51,207 bases of DNA from Hyphomicrobiales bacterium (GCA_028868735.1 JAGWTW010000012.1:1-51207), one strand, 5' to 3'; counted from the first letter of the stretch, positions 1 through 8,642 are shown. Translations and numbers: made by a program. The notes: a model not told the origin generated them from the sequence alone.

Positions 1-379
1 AGGTTTTGACCTCTCCCTTTGCGTCTCGCGCGCGAACCGTCTTGCCGGCCGACCATGCGAGGGCGCCGTCCGCGCGCAGGCAGAGCGCGTCGATCCATTT
101 GCCTTTTTCGCTGGCGATCTCGCTCGTACGGCCTTCGGCGTCGACCGCCACGAGCCGCCCGTCGTCGCCGCCGGTGACGAGGCGCTTGCCGTCGCTGGCG
201 GCGACCAGGATGGCGCCGTCGGGATGCGCGACCACGCGTTTCTCCGCGCCGATTGCCGCGATGAGCACCGTTCCGTCCGCGAGCGCGAAAACCGGCGTGC
301 GGCCGAGGAAGGCGGCGACGACCACTTCGGCGCCGGCGTCGATGTTGGTCACGTGTTGGGAAAGGGAGGCGTCGGACAT
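1..379 (-). CDS. WD40/beta-propeller repeat protein, N-terminal part (runs off left edge)
   Basis: The gene starts at an ATG (379 on the minus strand) and stays open for 126 codons to the window edge, so only the N-terminus is visible. The translation shows short beta-propeller-type blades, including LVTGGDDGRLVAVDAEG near the middle, and no signal peptide, so it is probably cytoplasmic. It lies downstream of znuA and cobW on the same strand, separated from cobW by a palindromic repeat. Its position suggests a zinc-operon partner of the CobW GTPase; that role is inference. Blade number and the C-terminus cannot be judged here. Confidence 0.65.
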   Translation of the reverse strand, partial: MSDASLSQHVTNIDAGAEVVVAAFLGRTPVFALADGTVLIAAIGAEKRVVAHPDGAILVAASDGKRLVTGGDDGRLVAVDAEGRTSEIASEKGKWIDALCLRADGALAWSAGKTVRARDAKGEVKT

Positions 380-392
380 GGGGCTCTATACC

Positions 393-513
393 CCCTCTCC
401 CCGCCCGCGGGGAGAGGGCTGGGGTGAGGGGCCGGTCGGCCCGATAATTTCGCCGAACCGACCTGCCCCTCATCCCCCCTTCGGGGACCTTCTCCCCGCG
501 AGCGGGGAGAAGG
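393..513. repeat. Composite palindromic intergenic repeat, copy 1
   Basis: Two 26-base GC-rich palindromes lie at 393-418 (arm CCCTCTCCCCGC) and 488-513 (arm CCTTCTCCCCGC). Conserved flanks (GGGGTGAGGGGC, then CCCCTCATCCCCCC and TTCGGGGA) lie between them. The same composite occurs in opposite orientation at 7194-7316. It fills the gap between cobW and the WD40 gene, starting within a few bases of the cobW stop. The RNA would fold into two strong hairpins and could attenuate read-through. It resembles REP/BIME-type elements of Rhizobiales. Confidence 0.85.
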
Positions 514-516
514 AAG

Positions 517-1602
517 TCACGCCGCGCACTTCATGAAGCCGTCGCGGATTTCGTCTTCCTTCAGGTTGCGCCCGATGAAGACGATGCGGCTCACGCGCTT
601 CTCGTCCGGCTTCCAGTCGCGTTGCAGATCGCCGTCGAGGATCATGTGCACGCCCTGGAACACGAAGCGCTTCGGCTCGTCCTTGAACGACAGAATGCCT
701 TTCGAGCGCAGGATGTTCGGCCCCTCGCGCTGCACGAGCTCGTTGACCCACGGCATGAACTTGTTGGGGTCGACGTCGCCGGGAATCGAAAGCGACAGCG
801 ATTGCATGTGTTCGTCGTGATAGACCTTCAGGCCGTGGCCATGATCGTGATCGTGATCGTGATGATGATGGTCGTGGTGATGATGGTCATGGCCGCAATC
901 GGGCCCGCATTCGTGGTCGTGGCCATGGTGGTGATCGTGCGCGTGATCGTGATCGTCGGCTTCGAGGAAGGCCGGCTCGATCTCCAGAATCCGGTCGAGG
1001 TCGAAGGCGTTCTTGCCGAGCACCGCGTCGAGCGGCACGTTCGATTTCACCGCGCGATGCAGTTTCGCGTAGGGGTTGATGCCGCGGATGCGCGCCTCGA
1101 CCTCGCGCAGCTCTTCGGGCGTCACGAGATCGGTCTTGTTGATGATGATCACGTCGGCGAAGGCGATCTGGTTCTTGGCTTCCGGCGCGTCCTTCAGGCG
1201 CGCCGACAGCCATTTGGCGTCGGCGACCGTCACCACGGCGTCGAGACGCGCGGCTTCCTGCACGTCCTGGTCGACGAAGAACGTCTGCGCGACCGGCGCG
1301 GGATCGGCGAGGCCGGTCGTCTCGACGATGATCGCGTCGAACTTGCCCTTGCGGCGCATCAGGCCTTCGAGAATGCGGATGAGGTCGCCGCGCACGGTGC
1401 AGCAGATGCAGCCGTTGTTCATCTCGAACACTTCCTCGTCCGCGCCGACGACGAGATCGTTGTCGATGCCGATCTCGCCGAATTCGTTGACGATGACGGC
1501 GTATTTCTTGCCGTGCGGCTCCGAGAGGATGCGGTTCAGGAGCGTCGTCTTGCCGGCGCCGAGATAGCCGGTGAGCACGGTGACGGGGATCTTGTCGGAC
1601 AT
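517..1602 (-). CDS. CobW/COG0523-family GTP-binding metal chaperone with His-rich linker
   Basis: The protein has 361 residues and starts at an ATG with AGAGG about six bases upstream. The G3E-family P-loop GYLGAGKTTLL is at residues 12-22, the metal-binding GCICC motif at 64-68 and the NKTD guanine-specificity motif at 155-158. A very His-rich segment (about 217-257) with two cysteines precedes the CobW C-terminal domain. COG0523 proteins use GTP hydrolysis to pass metals to client proteins. The gene follows znuCBA on the same strand, which points to zinc rather than to cobalamin synthesis, although CobW itself belongs to this family. The His-rich stretch probably buffers or captures zinc. 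Family assignment is very sure; the client protein is unknown. Confidence 0.93.
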   Translation of the reverse strand: MSDKIPVTVLTGYLGAGKTTLLNRILSEPHGKKYAVIVNEFGEIGIDNDLVVGADEEVFEMNNGCICCTVRGDLIRILEGLMRRKGKFDAIIVETTGLADPAPVAQTFFVDQDVQEAARLDAVVTVADAKWLSARLKDAPEAKNQIAFADVIIINKTDLVTPEELREVEARIRGINPYAKLHRAVKSNVPLDAVLGKNAFDLDRILEIEPAFLEADDHDHAHDHHHGHDHECGPDCGHDHHHHDHHHHDHDHDHGHGLKVYHDEHMQSLSLSIPGDVDPNKFMPWVNELVQREGPNILRSKGILSFKDEPKRFVFQGVHMILDGDLQRDWKPDEKRVSRIVFIGRNLKEDEIRDGFMKCAA

Positions 1603-1678
1603 ACTGGCCTCTTTCCCTCATGCCGAGGAGGCGCGCGGCGCCGTCTCGAAACATGATCCGGTTTGATGTTCTCGACCG

Positions 1679-1721
1679 CGCCCTTCGAGATGCGCCCAGC
1701 GGGCGCTCCTCAGGACGAGGG
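1679..1721. repeat. Short palindromic intergenic repeat after znuA
   Basis: The segment reads as an imperfect inverted repeat with arms around CCTTCGAGATGCGCCC and GGGCGCTCCTCAGGACGAGG. It directly abuts the znuA stop codon. This type of element (GAGGAGCGC...GCGCATCTCGAAGG when read on the other strand) is a familiar intergenic repeat in Bradyrhizobium-like genomes. It may stabilise or end the znuCBA transcript before cobW. Only one copy was found in this window. Confidence 0.6.
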
Positions 1722-2621
1722 TTACGGCGCGAGCGCCTTCGTCAGCTCGCTTATATTGTGTTTCATCATGTCGATGTAAGTCCCTGCCGGCCCGTCCGGA
1801 GGCGACAGGGCGTCGGAATAGAGCGTTCCGCCGATTTTCGCCCCGGTTTCCCGGGCGATCTGGTCCATCAGCCGGCGATCGCTCACGTTTTCGAGAAAAA
1901 CCGCCGGAAATTTTTCGCGCCTGATCTGCGCGATGATCTGGCCGACGTCGCGGGCGGAGGCCTCCGCCTCGGTCGAAACGCCTGCCGGCGCGACGAAGGC
2001 CATCCCGTAGGTCTGGGCGAAATAGCCGAAGGCGTCGTGGGTCGTGATGATGCGGCGGTCGGCGGGCGAGATTTTCGCAATCGCGGCCCGCACCTGCGCA
2101 TCCAGCGCGTCGAGCTTCGTCAGATAGGCGCTGGCGCGGGCCTCGTATTCGCCCCTGCCCGCCGGATCGACCGCGATCATCCCGTCGCGAATGTTCGCGA
2201 CGTAGATTTTTGCGTTCGGCACGCTCTGCCAGGCGTGCGGATCGATTCCATGATGCGCGGCGAATTCCGCGTTGCCCCTGTCCTCGCGCGGCGCGACGTC
2301 TTTCGTCGCGACGACGACGAGCGCCTTCGCGCCCGACGCTTTGGCGAGCCGGCTGATCCAGCCTTCGAGATAGAAGCCGTTCTCGATCACGAGTCTGGCG
2401 GCGGCGATCGCGCGGCTGTCGGCGGGCGAAGGGTCGTAGACATGCACGTCGCCGTTCGGCCCCACGATCGAGGAGACCTCGACCCGGTCGCCGCCGATCT
2501 CGCGCGCGAAATCGGCGAGCACGGTGAAGGTGGCGACAATGGGGATTTTCGTCTGGGCGAGCGCCGGCGGCGCAAGGCCGAGCGCGGCCAAGGTCAAGAT
2601 CGCAGCGCGGCGCGAAATCAT
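1722..2621 (-). CDS. znuA: Zinc ABC transporter periplasmic substrate-binding protein (ZnuA/TroA family)
   Basis: The start is the ATG at 2621, one base after the znuB stop, giving 299 residues; a longer in-frame reading only overlaps znuB. A signal peptide covers about residues 1-22 and ends in PPALAQ. The usual metal ligands of cluster A-I binding proteins can be placed at H60 (GDVHVYDPSP), H129 (DPHAW), H195 (TTHDAF) and D270 (YSDAL). The long His-rich loop of enterobacterial ZnuA is absent, leaving only a His-His pair at 123-124, so metal choice (Zn or Mn) cannot be settled from the protein alone. The Zur-like box upstream and the CobW neighbour favour zinc. It delivers the metal to the ZnuB/ZnuC permease. 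Confidence 0.9.
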   Translation of the reverse strand: MISRRAAILTLAALGLAPPALAQTKIPIVATFTVLADFAREIGGDRVEVSSIVGPNGDVHVYDPSPADSRAIAAARLVIENGFYLEGWISRLAKASGAKALVVVATKDVAPREDRGNAEFAAHHGIDPHAWQSVPNAKIYVANIRDGMIAVDPAGRGEYEARASAYLTKLDALDAQVRAAIAKISPADRRIITTHDAFGYFAQTYGMAFVAPAGVSTEAEASARDVGQIIAQIRREKFPAVFLENVSDRRLMDQIARETGAKIGGTLYSDALSPPDGPAGTYIDMMKHNISELTKALAP

Positions 2622-2622
2622 G

Positions 2623-3489
2623 TCAGGCCTCGAGATGCCGCCGTTTGGGCAAGTTGCGGAGCGCGCCGCCGGCGCGGCCGAAGACGAGCGAAACGACGTA
2701 GAGAAAGCCCGCCGCCAGCACGATCGCCGGCCCGGACGGCAATCCCCACGCATAGGAAGCCACAAGGCCGCAATATGCGGCGACGAGGCCGAGCGCGGCG
2801 GCCAGCGCGATCGCGGCGTCGAGCCGTTGCGTCCACAGCCGCGCGGCCGCGGCCGGCAGCATCATCAACCCGACCGACATCAGCGTGCCGAGCGCCTGGA
2901 AGCCGGCGACGAGATTGAGCACGAGCAACGCGAGGAAGGCGAGTTGCGTCACAGCGCCCGCCCCCGTCGTGACCGCGGTGAAGGCGGGATCGAGCGTCTC
3001 CATCACGAGCGGGCGGTAGAGAAGCGCGAAGCCCGTGAGCGTGACGGTCGCGATCGCCGCGAGCAGGAGCAGCGTCTGATCGTCGAGCGCCAGCACATTG
3101 CCGAACAGCACGTGGAGCAGATCGACGTTGGAGCCGCGCAGTGAGACGAGCGTAACGCCGAGCGCGAGCGAGACGAGATAGAGCCCGGCGAGCGAAGCGT
3201 CCTCGCGCAGGATGGTGGCGCGCGCGACGACGCCTGAAAGCAGCGCGACCGCAAAGCCCGCCGCAAGGCCGCCGAGCGTCATCGCCGGCAACGACAGGCC
3301 TGCCGCGAGATAGCCGAGCGCAGCGCCCGGCAGGATCGCATGCGCCATCGCGTCGCCCGAGAGCGCCATGCGGCGCAGGATGAGAAACACGCCGATCGGC
3401 GCGCCGGCGAGCGCCAGCGCAATCGCGCCGACGAGCGCGCGCCGCATGAATTCGAAGTCGGCGAAAGGCGCGATCAGGAAGTCGTACAT
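2623..3489 (-). CDS. znuB: Zinc ABC transporter permease (ZnuB)
   Basis: The protein has 288 residues starting at MYDFLIAPF (ATG at 3489, five bases after the znuC stop); upstream in-frame sequence is znuC out of frame. It is strongly hydrophobic, with about eight membrane segments, and belongs to the ABC-3 family. The family's N-terminal features are visible: MRRALVG, then LILRRMALSGDAMAHAILPG. It forms the inner-membrane channel through which zinc bound by ZnuA is imported, powered by ZnuC. The C-terminus ends in a short basic tail that touches the znuA start, so translation is probably coupled. Confidence 0.93.
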   Translation of the reverse strand: MYDFLIAPFADFEFMRRALVGAIALALAGAPIGVFLILRRMALSGDAMAHAILPGAALGYLAAGLSLPAMTLGGLAAGFAVALLSGVVARATILREDASLAGLYLVSLALGVTLVSLRGSNVDLLHVLFGNVLALDDQTLLLLAAIATVTLTGFALLYRPLVMETLDPAFTAVTTGAGAVTQLAFLALLVLNLVAGFQALGTLMSVGLMMLPAAAARLWTQRLDAAIALAAALGLVAAYCGLVASYAWGLPSGPAIVLAAGFLYVVSLVFGRAGGALRNLPKRRHLEA

Positions 3490-3494
3490 GTGGG

Positions 3495-4235
3495 TCACGC
3501 CGCTCGCTCGCAATCGCCGGCATCGTCGTCGAAGGCTTCGCTCATCGCCTGCGCCTTCGCGAGATTCGACGCCGCGAGCGCGTCGTCGGTCGGCCCCCAG
3601 GCGATGCATTCGCGCGCAAGCAGCAGCGTTCGAGGGAAATACGCGCGCACGAGCGCGAAATCGTGCAGGACCGCGACGAGCGTGCGGCCCTGCGCATGCC
3701 ATTGCGCGATGAGCCCGACCAGGTCGCCCATCGTGCGTTCGTCGACCGCGGCGAACGGTTCGTCGAGCAGGATGACGCGCGAATCCTGCGCCATCAGCCG
3801 CGCAAACATCATGCGCTGCGTCTGCCCGCCGGAAAGCGCGCCGATCTGGCGCCGTTCCAGCCCTTCGAGGCCGACGGCCGAGATCGCCTCCTGCGCGGCC
3901 TTGCGGTCGGCCGCGCCGAGGCGTCCGAACAGGCCGGCGCGGCGGATGCGCCCGAGCGCGACGAAATCGAACACGTCGATCGGAAAGGCGCGGTCGATCT
4001 CGGCCGCCTGCGGCAGATAGCCGATATCGCGCGCGAGAAGGCCGCCGCGGTCGATGCGGCCGCCGATCGGCTTCAGGACGCCGGCGAGCGCCTTGACGAG
4101 CGTTGACTTGCCCGCGCCGTTCGGCCCGCAGACGGCCGTCAGCGAGCCCGGCTCGAACCGGCCGGTCAAATGGTGGACGGCCGGATGCCCGTCATAGCCG
4201 AGCGTCACGTCGGACAGGGAAAGCGCCGCCGTCAT
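3495..4235 (-). CDS. znuC: Zinc ABC transporter ATP-binding protein (ZnuC)
   Basis: The protein has 246 residues. Walker A is GPNGAGKST at 37-45, the ABC signature LSGGQ at 134-138 and Walker B VILLDEP at 154-160, followed by the switch His in VLHD. The ATG at 4235 is chosen because it gives the normal family N-terminus and overlaps the stop of the small upstream gene in an ATGA arrangement, implying translational coupling. It energises zinc import with ZnuB and ZnuA. The C-terminal tail is acidic (DDDAGD), unlike the His-rich tail of enterobacterial ZnuC. Confidence 0.94.
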   Translation of the reverse strand: MTAALSLSDVTLGYDGHPAVHHLTGRFEPGSLTAVCGPNGAGKSTLVKALAGVLKPIGGRIDRGGLLARDIGYLPQAAEIDRAFPIDVFDFVALGRIRRAGLFGRLGAADRKAAQEAISAVGLEGLERRQIGALSGGQTQRMMFARLMAQDSRVILLDEPFAAVDERTMGDLVGLIAQWHAQGRTLVAVLHDFALVRAYFPRTLLLARECIAWGPTDDALAASNLAKAQAMSEAFDDDAGDCERAA

Positions 4236-4411
4236 CGCATCGACCACCAGACCCCTGCCCAGACGAGCGCCGAAACGAGCGCGGCCCCCGCCAGCCGGTC
4301 GATTGCGGAGAGCCGCAGCAGCGAGAACGCCGGCACGACGAGGTTCGGATCGTGCGCATGGCCGTGCCCGTGGCCGCCGTGGTCGTGATCGTGGCTGTGT
4401 TGATCCTGCAA
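4232..4411 (-). CDS. Small His-rich single-span membrane protein, first gene of the znu operon
   Basis: This 59-residue protein is read from a TTG at 4411. An ATG at 4453 in the same frame would give 73 residues, but it lies inside the Zur-like palindrome, has no ribosome-binding site and overlaps the likely -10 element, so the shorter form is preferred. Residues 5-20 hold eight His alternating with Asp/Gly (HSHDHDHGGHGHGHAH). A hydrophobic helix near the C-terminus (about 38-57) ends in WWSMR. Its stop overlaps the znuC start (ATGA). No family is recognised. Placement and composition suggest a membrane-anchored zinc-binding accessory of the ZnuCBA transporter; this is inference. Being coupled to znuC makes a chance ORF unlikely. 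Confidence 0.6.
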   Translation of the reverse strand: MQDQHSHDHDHGGHGHGHAHDPNLVVPAFSLLRLSAIDRLAGAALVSALVWAGVWWSMR

Positions 4412-4435
4412 GGCGAATTTCCCGGGCCTGGAGTC

Positions 4436-4456
4436 GATGTAACAATATAACATATC
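4436..4456 (-). promoter_or_regulatory. Zur-like operator overlapping the znu operon promoter
   Basis: On the minus strand this reads ATGTTATATTGTTACAT in the core, an A/T-rich inverted repeat with outer arms ATGT/ACAT and inner symmetry, in an otherwise GC-rich region. It resembles the alphaproteobacterial Zur (zinc-Fur) boxes of the GTTAT...ATAAC type. TATATT inside it (4448-4443) can serve as a -10 element, so bound Zur would block RNA polymerase. No good -35 is visible. The divergent binding-protein gene starts about 105 bases away. Confidence 0.6.
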
Positions 4457-4560
4457 GTGGCCGAACAAAGGCGGGCAACGGCCGGATTGATCTACAGAAT
4501 TGTTGGACAATTCCCTCCTTTCGTCGGAGCATGTCGAAATACGAAAAACGGGAGGGGACC

Positions 4561-5781
4561 ATGGCTGAACTGGACAGGCGATCGCTTCTGCAATCCGGCG
4601 CGGCCGCAGCGCTCGCAATCGCTGCGCCCGGCATGGCCCGCGCCGACGACACGACCGGCATCAGCGCGACCGAAATCAAGATCGGATCGACGACTTCGCT
4701 GTCGGGGCCCGTCTCCGCGCTCGGCATCCAGGATCGCGTGCAGGAAGCCTTCTTCAGGATGATCAACGAGCAGGGCGGCGTCGCCGGCCGCAAGATCAAA
4801 TATCTCTACTACGACGACGGATTCCAGCCGCCGAAGACCGTCGAACAGGTACGCCGTCTCATCGAAAGCGACGAGGTCGCCTTTCTTTTCAACATGCTGG
4901 GAACGGCGCCGAATTCCGCGGTCGTCGACTACATCAACAAGAAGCAGGTTCCGCATCTCTTCCTGTCGGTGAACGGCGACAAATGGGGCGACTATCAGAA
5001 ATACCCGTGGACGCTGCCCTTCGCGCCGTCCGCGCGCATCGAATCGCAGATCTACGCGAAATACGCGCTCGCGCAGAATCCGAAGGCGAAATTCGCAATC
5101 CTCTACCAGAACGACGACCTCGGTAAGGACTATGTCGCCGGCGTGCGCGACGTGCTGGGCGCCGATTTCGACGCGCGCGCGAAGGCCGTGCCGCACGAGG
5201 TGACGGACCCGACCATCGACTCGCAGATCGCGACGCTGAAGGCGAGCGACGCCGACGTGCTGCTGTCCGGCACGACCGCGAAATTCGCCGCGCAATCGAT
5301 CAAGCGCGCCTTCGACATTCAATGGAAGGCGATGCATTTCATCGCGAGCGGCGCGGCCTCGATCACCGGCGCCATCAACCCCGCCGGTCCTGAAAAGGCG
5401 GTCGGCGTCATTTCGTCCGCTTATGTGAAGGATGCGAACGATCCGCAATGGGCCAACGACAAGGGCGTCGCGGATTATACCGCCTTCATGCAGAAATACT
5501 TCCCGGAGGGAAATCCGAAGGACGCCTATTGCATCTACGCCTACACCGTCGCGCTCGTTCTGATGCAGATTTTCAAGCAATGCGGCGACAAGCTCACGCG
5601 CGAGAACATCATGGCGCAGGCGAACAATCTCAGGGATCTCGAAATTCCGACTCTGCTGCCGGGCGTCAAGGTCAACACCAGCCCCACCAACCATCATCCG
5701 CTGCGGCAGGTGCAATTGCAGCGCTGGGAAGGCGCGGGCTGGAAACGTTTCGGCGATATCATCCAGGGGGCGCAGCTCTGA
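4561..5781 (+). CDS. Branched-chain-amino-acid-type ABC transporter substrate-binding protein (Tat signal)
   Basis: The protein has 406 residues from an ATG preceded by GGGAGGGG. The N-terminus has a twin-arginine-type signal (DRRSLLQSG followed by an Ala-rich hydrophobic stretch and a cleavage site near ARADD), so the protein is probably exported folded. The mature part is a type I periplasmic-binding protein of the LivK/Peripla_BP_6 kind, opening with [17 protein letters not shown]. Such proteins bind amino acids, amides, urea or aromatic acids; the ligand cannot be read here. No permease or ATPase genes are adjacent, so it is an orphan binding protein. It is divergent from the znu operon. 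Confidence 0.88.
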   Translation: MAELDRRSLLQSGAAAALAIAAPGMARADDTTGISATEIKIGSTTSLSGPVSALGIQDRVQEAFFRMINEQGGVAGRKIKYLYYDDGFQPPKTVEQVRRLIESDEVAFLFNMLGTAPNSAVVDYINKKQVPHLFLSVNGDKWGDYQKYPWTLPFAPSARIESQIYAKYALAQNPKAKFAILYQNDDLGKDYVAGVRDVLGADFDARAKAVPHEVTDPTIDSQIATLKASDADVLLSGTTAKFAAQSIKRAFDIQWKAMHFIASGAASITGAINPAGPEKAVGVISSAYVKDANDPQWANDKGVADYTAFMQKYFPEGNPKDAYCIYAYTVALVLMQIFKQCGDKLTRENIMAQANNLRDLEIPTLLPGVKVNTSPTNHHPLRQVQLQRWEGAGWKRFGDIIQGAQL

Positions 5782-5787
5782 CGGCTC

Positions 5788-5818
5788 GTCCTCGCCGCGC
5801 GACCGCTGCGGCGAGGAC
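5788..5818. terminator. GC-rich hairpin downstream of the binding-protein gene
   Basis: A perfect 11-bp stem (GTCCTCGCCGC at 5788-5798 with its complement at 5808-5818) with a nine-base loop begins six bases after the stop of the upstream gene. No T-run follows, so it is either a weak or Rho-assisted terminator or a 3'-end stabiliser. The rest of the gap to 5923 shows nothing else recognisable. Confidence 0.45.
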
Positions 5819-5923
5819 GGCCTCGAGACGCGTTTCGATCTCCATCGACATATCCGGCCGCCGCGCGTCCTCGTCCTGCGAGACAGATGCGCGAGGCCCT
5901 TTCTCTCCAGCAGGGCCAGCAGA

Positions 5924-7132
5924 ATGCTCTATCCCGTCTCACCCAAGGTCGCCGAACTGAAAGCGCAGCTCGAGCGCTTCATGGACCGCCACATCTATCC
6001 GAACGAGGAGCGTTTCTACCGGGAAGCCGAGGAGCTCGGACCCTGGAAGGTCTATCCTGTCGTCGAGGAACTGAAGCCGCTGGCGAAGGCCGAAGGGCTC
6101 TGGAACCTGTTCCTGCCCGACAGCGACCGCGGCGCGGGCCTCACGAATCTCGAATACGCCACGCTCTGCGAAGTGATGGGCCGCTCGCATCTCGCGCCCG
6201 AAGTCTTCAATTGCTCCGCGCCCGACACCGGAAATATGGAAGTGCTGGAGCGCTACGGTTCGGAAGCCGACAAGAAGCGCTGGCTGGAGCCGCTCCTCAA
6301 CGGGGAAATCCGGTCTTGCTTCGCCATGACCGAACCCGCCGTCGCCTCTTCGGACGCCACGAACATCGAGAGTTCGATCGTGCGCGACGGCGATCACTAC
6401 GTCATCAACGGCCGCAAATGGTACACGACGAACGCCACCGACCCGCGCTGCAAGATCTGCATCTTCATGGGCAAGAGCGATCCCGACAATCCGAACCGCC
6501 ACAAGCAGCAGTCGATGATCCTCGTGCCGATGGATACGCCGGGCGTCGAGGTCAAGCGCTCGTTGCCCGTGTTCGGCTTCTACGGCGTGCCCGACCGCGC
6601 TTCCGAAGTCGTCTTCACGAACGTGCGCGTGCCGAAGGAGAATCTCCTGCTCGGCGAAGGCCGCGGCTTCGAGATCGCGCAGGGGCGCCTCGGACCGGGC
6701 CGCATCCACCATTGCATGCGCCTCATCGGCCTGGCCGAACGCACGCTCGAAAAAATGTGCCGCCGCGCGCGAAATCGCGTCGCGTTCGGCAAGCCGGTGT
6801 CGGAACAAACGGTGACGCAGGAGCGCATCGCCGAAGCGCGCATCATGATCGAGCAGGCGCGCCTGCTCACGCTCAACGCGGCGCATGCGATGGACACGGT
6901 CGGCAACAAGGTCGCGAAGGCCGAGATCGCGATGATCAAGGTCGCCGTGCCGAACATGGCCTGCCAGATCGTCGACTGGGCGATCCAGGCGCACGGCGGC
7001 GGCGGCACGTCCAACGATTTCGGCCTGACGCAGGCCTACGCCACCGCGCGCCTGCTGCGCCTCGCCGACGGGCCGGACGAAGTCCACCGCAACCAGATCG
7101 CGCGAATGGAATTGAAGAAATACATGAATTGA
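5924..7132 (+). CDS. Acyl-CoA dehydrogenase family protein (ACAD10/11-like)
   Basis: The protein has 402 residues, normal length for a cytoplasmic FAD acyl-CoA dehydrogenase. The N-terminal helical domain is followed by the FAD-binding strand region [17 protein letters not shown] (about 140-156), then NGRKWYTT. The C-terminal domain contains the family motif AHGGGGTS. The best match by eye is the ACAD10/11 subgroup, which includes enzymes acting on longer, branched or 4-hydroxy acyl-CoAs. It oxidises an acyl-CoA to the enoyl-CoA and passes electrons to ETF. The upstream ribosome-binding site is weak. It stands alone apart from the same-strand binding-protein gene 140 bases upstream, so the substrate is unknown. 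Confidence 0.93.
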   Translation: MLYPVSPKVAELKAQLERFMDRHIYPNEERFYREAEELGPWKVYPVVEELKPLAKAEGLWNLFLPDSDRGAGLTNLEYATLCEVMGRSHLAPEVFNCSAPDTGNMEVLERYGSEADKKRWLEPLLNGEIRSCFAMTEPAVASSDATNIESSIVRDGDHYVINGRKWYTTNATDPRCKICIFMGKSDPDNPNRHKQQSMILVPMDTPGVEVKRSLPVFGFYGVPDRASEVVFTNVRVPKENLLLGEGRGFEIAQGRLGPGRIHHCMRLIGLAERTLEKMCRRARNRVAFGKPVSEQTVTQERIAEARIMIEQARLLTLNAAHAMDTVGNKVAKAEIAMIKVAVPNMACQIVDWAIQAHGGGGTSNDFGLTQAYATARLLRLADGPDEVHRNQIARMELKKYMN

Positions 7133-7193
7133 GGTGGCGTTCGTCGGCTGTCGGCGGTTAGGAGACGAAAGCACGATTGATTGATCGAGTGCG

Positions 7194-7316
7194 CCTTCTC
7201 CCCGCGTGCGGGGAGAAGGTCCCCGAAGGGGGGATGAGGGGCAAGTCGCATTGGCGCGATCTCTCCACCTCGCCCGGCCCCTCACCCCGGCCCTCTCCCC
7301 GCAGGCGGGGAGAGGG
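7194..7316. repeat. Composite palindromic intergenic repeat, copy 2 (inverted relative to copy 1)
   Basis: Palindromes at 7194-7219 (arm CCTTCTCCCCGC) and about 7291-7316 (arm CCCTCTCCCCGC) enclose GTCCCCGAAGGGGGGATGAG and GGCCCCTCACCCC. These are the same modules as 393-513 in reverse order and orientation. The element fills the convergent gap between the acyl-CoA dehydrogenase and amine oxidase genes, where it could act as a bidirectional terminator. The remaining bases (7133-7193 and 7317-7348) show nothing else. Confidence 0.85.
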
Positions 7317-7348
7317 AGCGCGATGTCCGCCTTCGGTCCAAACCGGAC

Positions 7349-8587
7349 CTACGGACCGCTTCTGCTTAAATACGTTTCCGCGGCAAGAATCCCCGTCTCC
7401 CACGCCCCGTGCGTCGTCGAGAAAAAATCGCGCGAACATGCTTCGCCCGCAAACAAGATGCGTTCATCGATCGGCGCGGCGAGCGTCGCGCGCGCGTCCG
7501 CATGTCCGGGCAAAGCGTGCGAATAGGCGCCGAGCGCGAAAGGATCGCTGTCCCAGCGCGTCGCGGCGACGAGGCGCAACGCCCCGCGCACGTCGGCGCC
7601 GAGCATATCGGTCACTTGCGCCAGCGCTTCGCGCTCCATCGCAGCGACGCCCTCGCGCTCCAGCCGTCGCGCGAACTCGCCGCCAAAAAATCCGGCGACG
7701 AACGGCCGGCCGCGCGGCCTGATGTCGAAACTGATCGTCTCCACGGAATCGATCGCGCCGTAGAGGTGGCCTTCGGGAACGTCGAGCGGCGCGACGATTT
7801 CGAAGAACACCTTGTCGGCGAGTCCGAGCGGCAGATGCGCCGCCGCCTCGACCTTGTCGGGCAGCGCGGGACGAAAGGCGAGCGCCTCTCGCGCAAGGAG
7901 CGGCGTCGGGACCGCGACGACGACGGCGCCGGCGTCGATCGTCCCCTTGACCGTCTCGATCTTGAGCCGCGCGCCGGAATGATCGATCAGCGTCGCCGCG
8001 CAATCGAGCACGACAGGCAGACCGGCGCCGACGCCGGCGATCATCGCGCCATAGCCCTCGCGGATCGTCCAGTTGACGCCCGTATCGATGTAGCGGCCGA
8101 GATCGACGACCGATACGTTCTCGAGTTCGGTTCCGTTGTAATAGGTCGAGATCGACTGCAGCAGCGCGTTCCAGCGGCTTCCGGCCGGCAGAAAGTCTGC
8201 GGCGTTGCGGTCCGGCGCGCCCGAGCGGTAGGCGGCCTCCAGCGCATCCCAGAATGCATCGGACGCGGCGCGGAACGCGGCCTGGTCGGCTGACGGAAAG
8301 CCGCGGCCGACATGGCCGCCCCAGTTGGGCGTTCCCTTGTCGACCATAAATCCGTGTGCGCGCGCAACTTCCACCAGCGGGTTGCGATCGGCCGAATGCA
8401 GCCATTCGCACCCCAGATCGATCACGTCGCCGCCCGCCGCGATCGTATGCGCGCGGCCCCCGATCCGGTCGCGCGCCTCGATCACGACGACGGAGACGCC
8501 CGCTTGCCGCAAACGCCGCGCCGCCGCGAGGCCGGCCGCGCCAGCGCCGATCACGGCGACGTCGATGGACGAAGGGAGTGCGGTCAT
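7349..8587 (-). CDS. Flavin monoamine oxidase family FAD-dependent oxidoreductase
   Basis: The protein has 412 residues from an ATG at 8587. The Rossmann dinucleotide motif VIGAGAAGLAAARRL is at about residues 12-26, with the adenine-ribose-binding acidic residue in VVIEARDRIGGRAHT. A second FAD-contacting region near the C-terminus reads RILFAGEACS. The pattern is that of amine oxidases and related FAD enzymes (Amino_oxidase domain) that oxidise primary or polyamines to aldehydes or imines. No signal peptide is seen, so it is cytoplasmic. It lies 55 bases downstream of the glucan gene on the same strand, but a metabolic link is not evident. Substrate is not predictable. Confidence 0.88.
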   Translation of the reverse strand: MTALPSSIDVAVIGAGAAGLAAARRLRQAGVSVVVIEARDRIGGRAHTIAAGGDVIDLGCEWLHSADRNPLVEVARAHGFMVDKGTPNWGGHVGRGFPSADQAAFRAASDAFWDALEAAYRSGAPDRNAADFLPAGSRWNALLQSISTYYNGTELENVSVVDLGRYIDTGVNWTIREGYGAMIAGVGAGLPVVLDCAATLIDHSGARLKIETVKGTIDAGAVVVAVPTPLLAREALAFRPALPDKVEAAAHLPLGLADKVFFEIVAPLDVPEGHLYGAIDSVETISFDIRPRGRPFVAGFFGGEFARRLEREGVAAMEREALAQVTDMLGADVRGALRLVAATRWDSDPFALGAYSHALPGHADARATLAAPIDERILFAGEACSRDFFSTTHGAWETGILAAETYLSRSGP

Positions 8588-8642
8588 TCGAGAGAGATAT
8601 CGCCCCGTCGTGACGAAGCGAACGCCGCCAATCGTCGCGCGG

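Noticed and set aside
517..1602. CobW as part of cobalamin synthesis or a cobalamin riboswitch region
   Set aside because: No cob genes or cobalamin-box sequence are present. The linked znuCBA genes and Zur-like box point to zinc.
391..7316. Palindromic repeats as CRISPR arrays
   Set aside because: Units are few, unequally spaced, palindromic and without cas genes or regular spacers.
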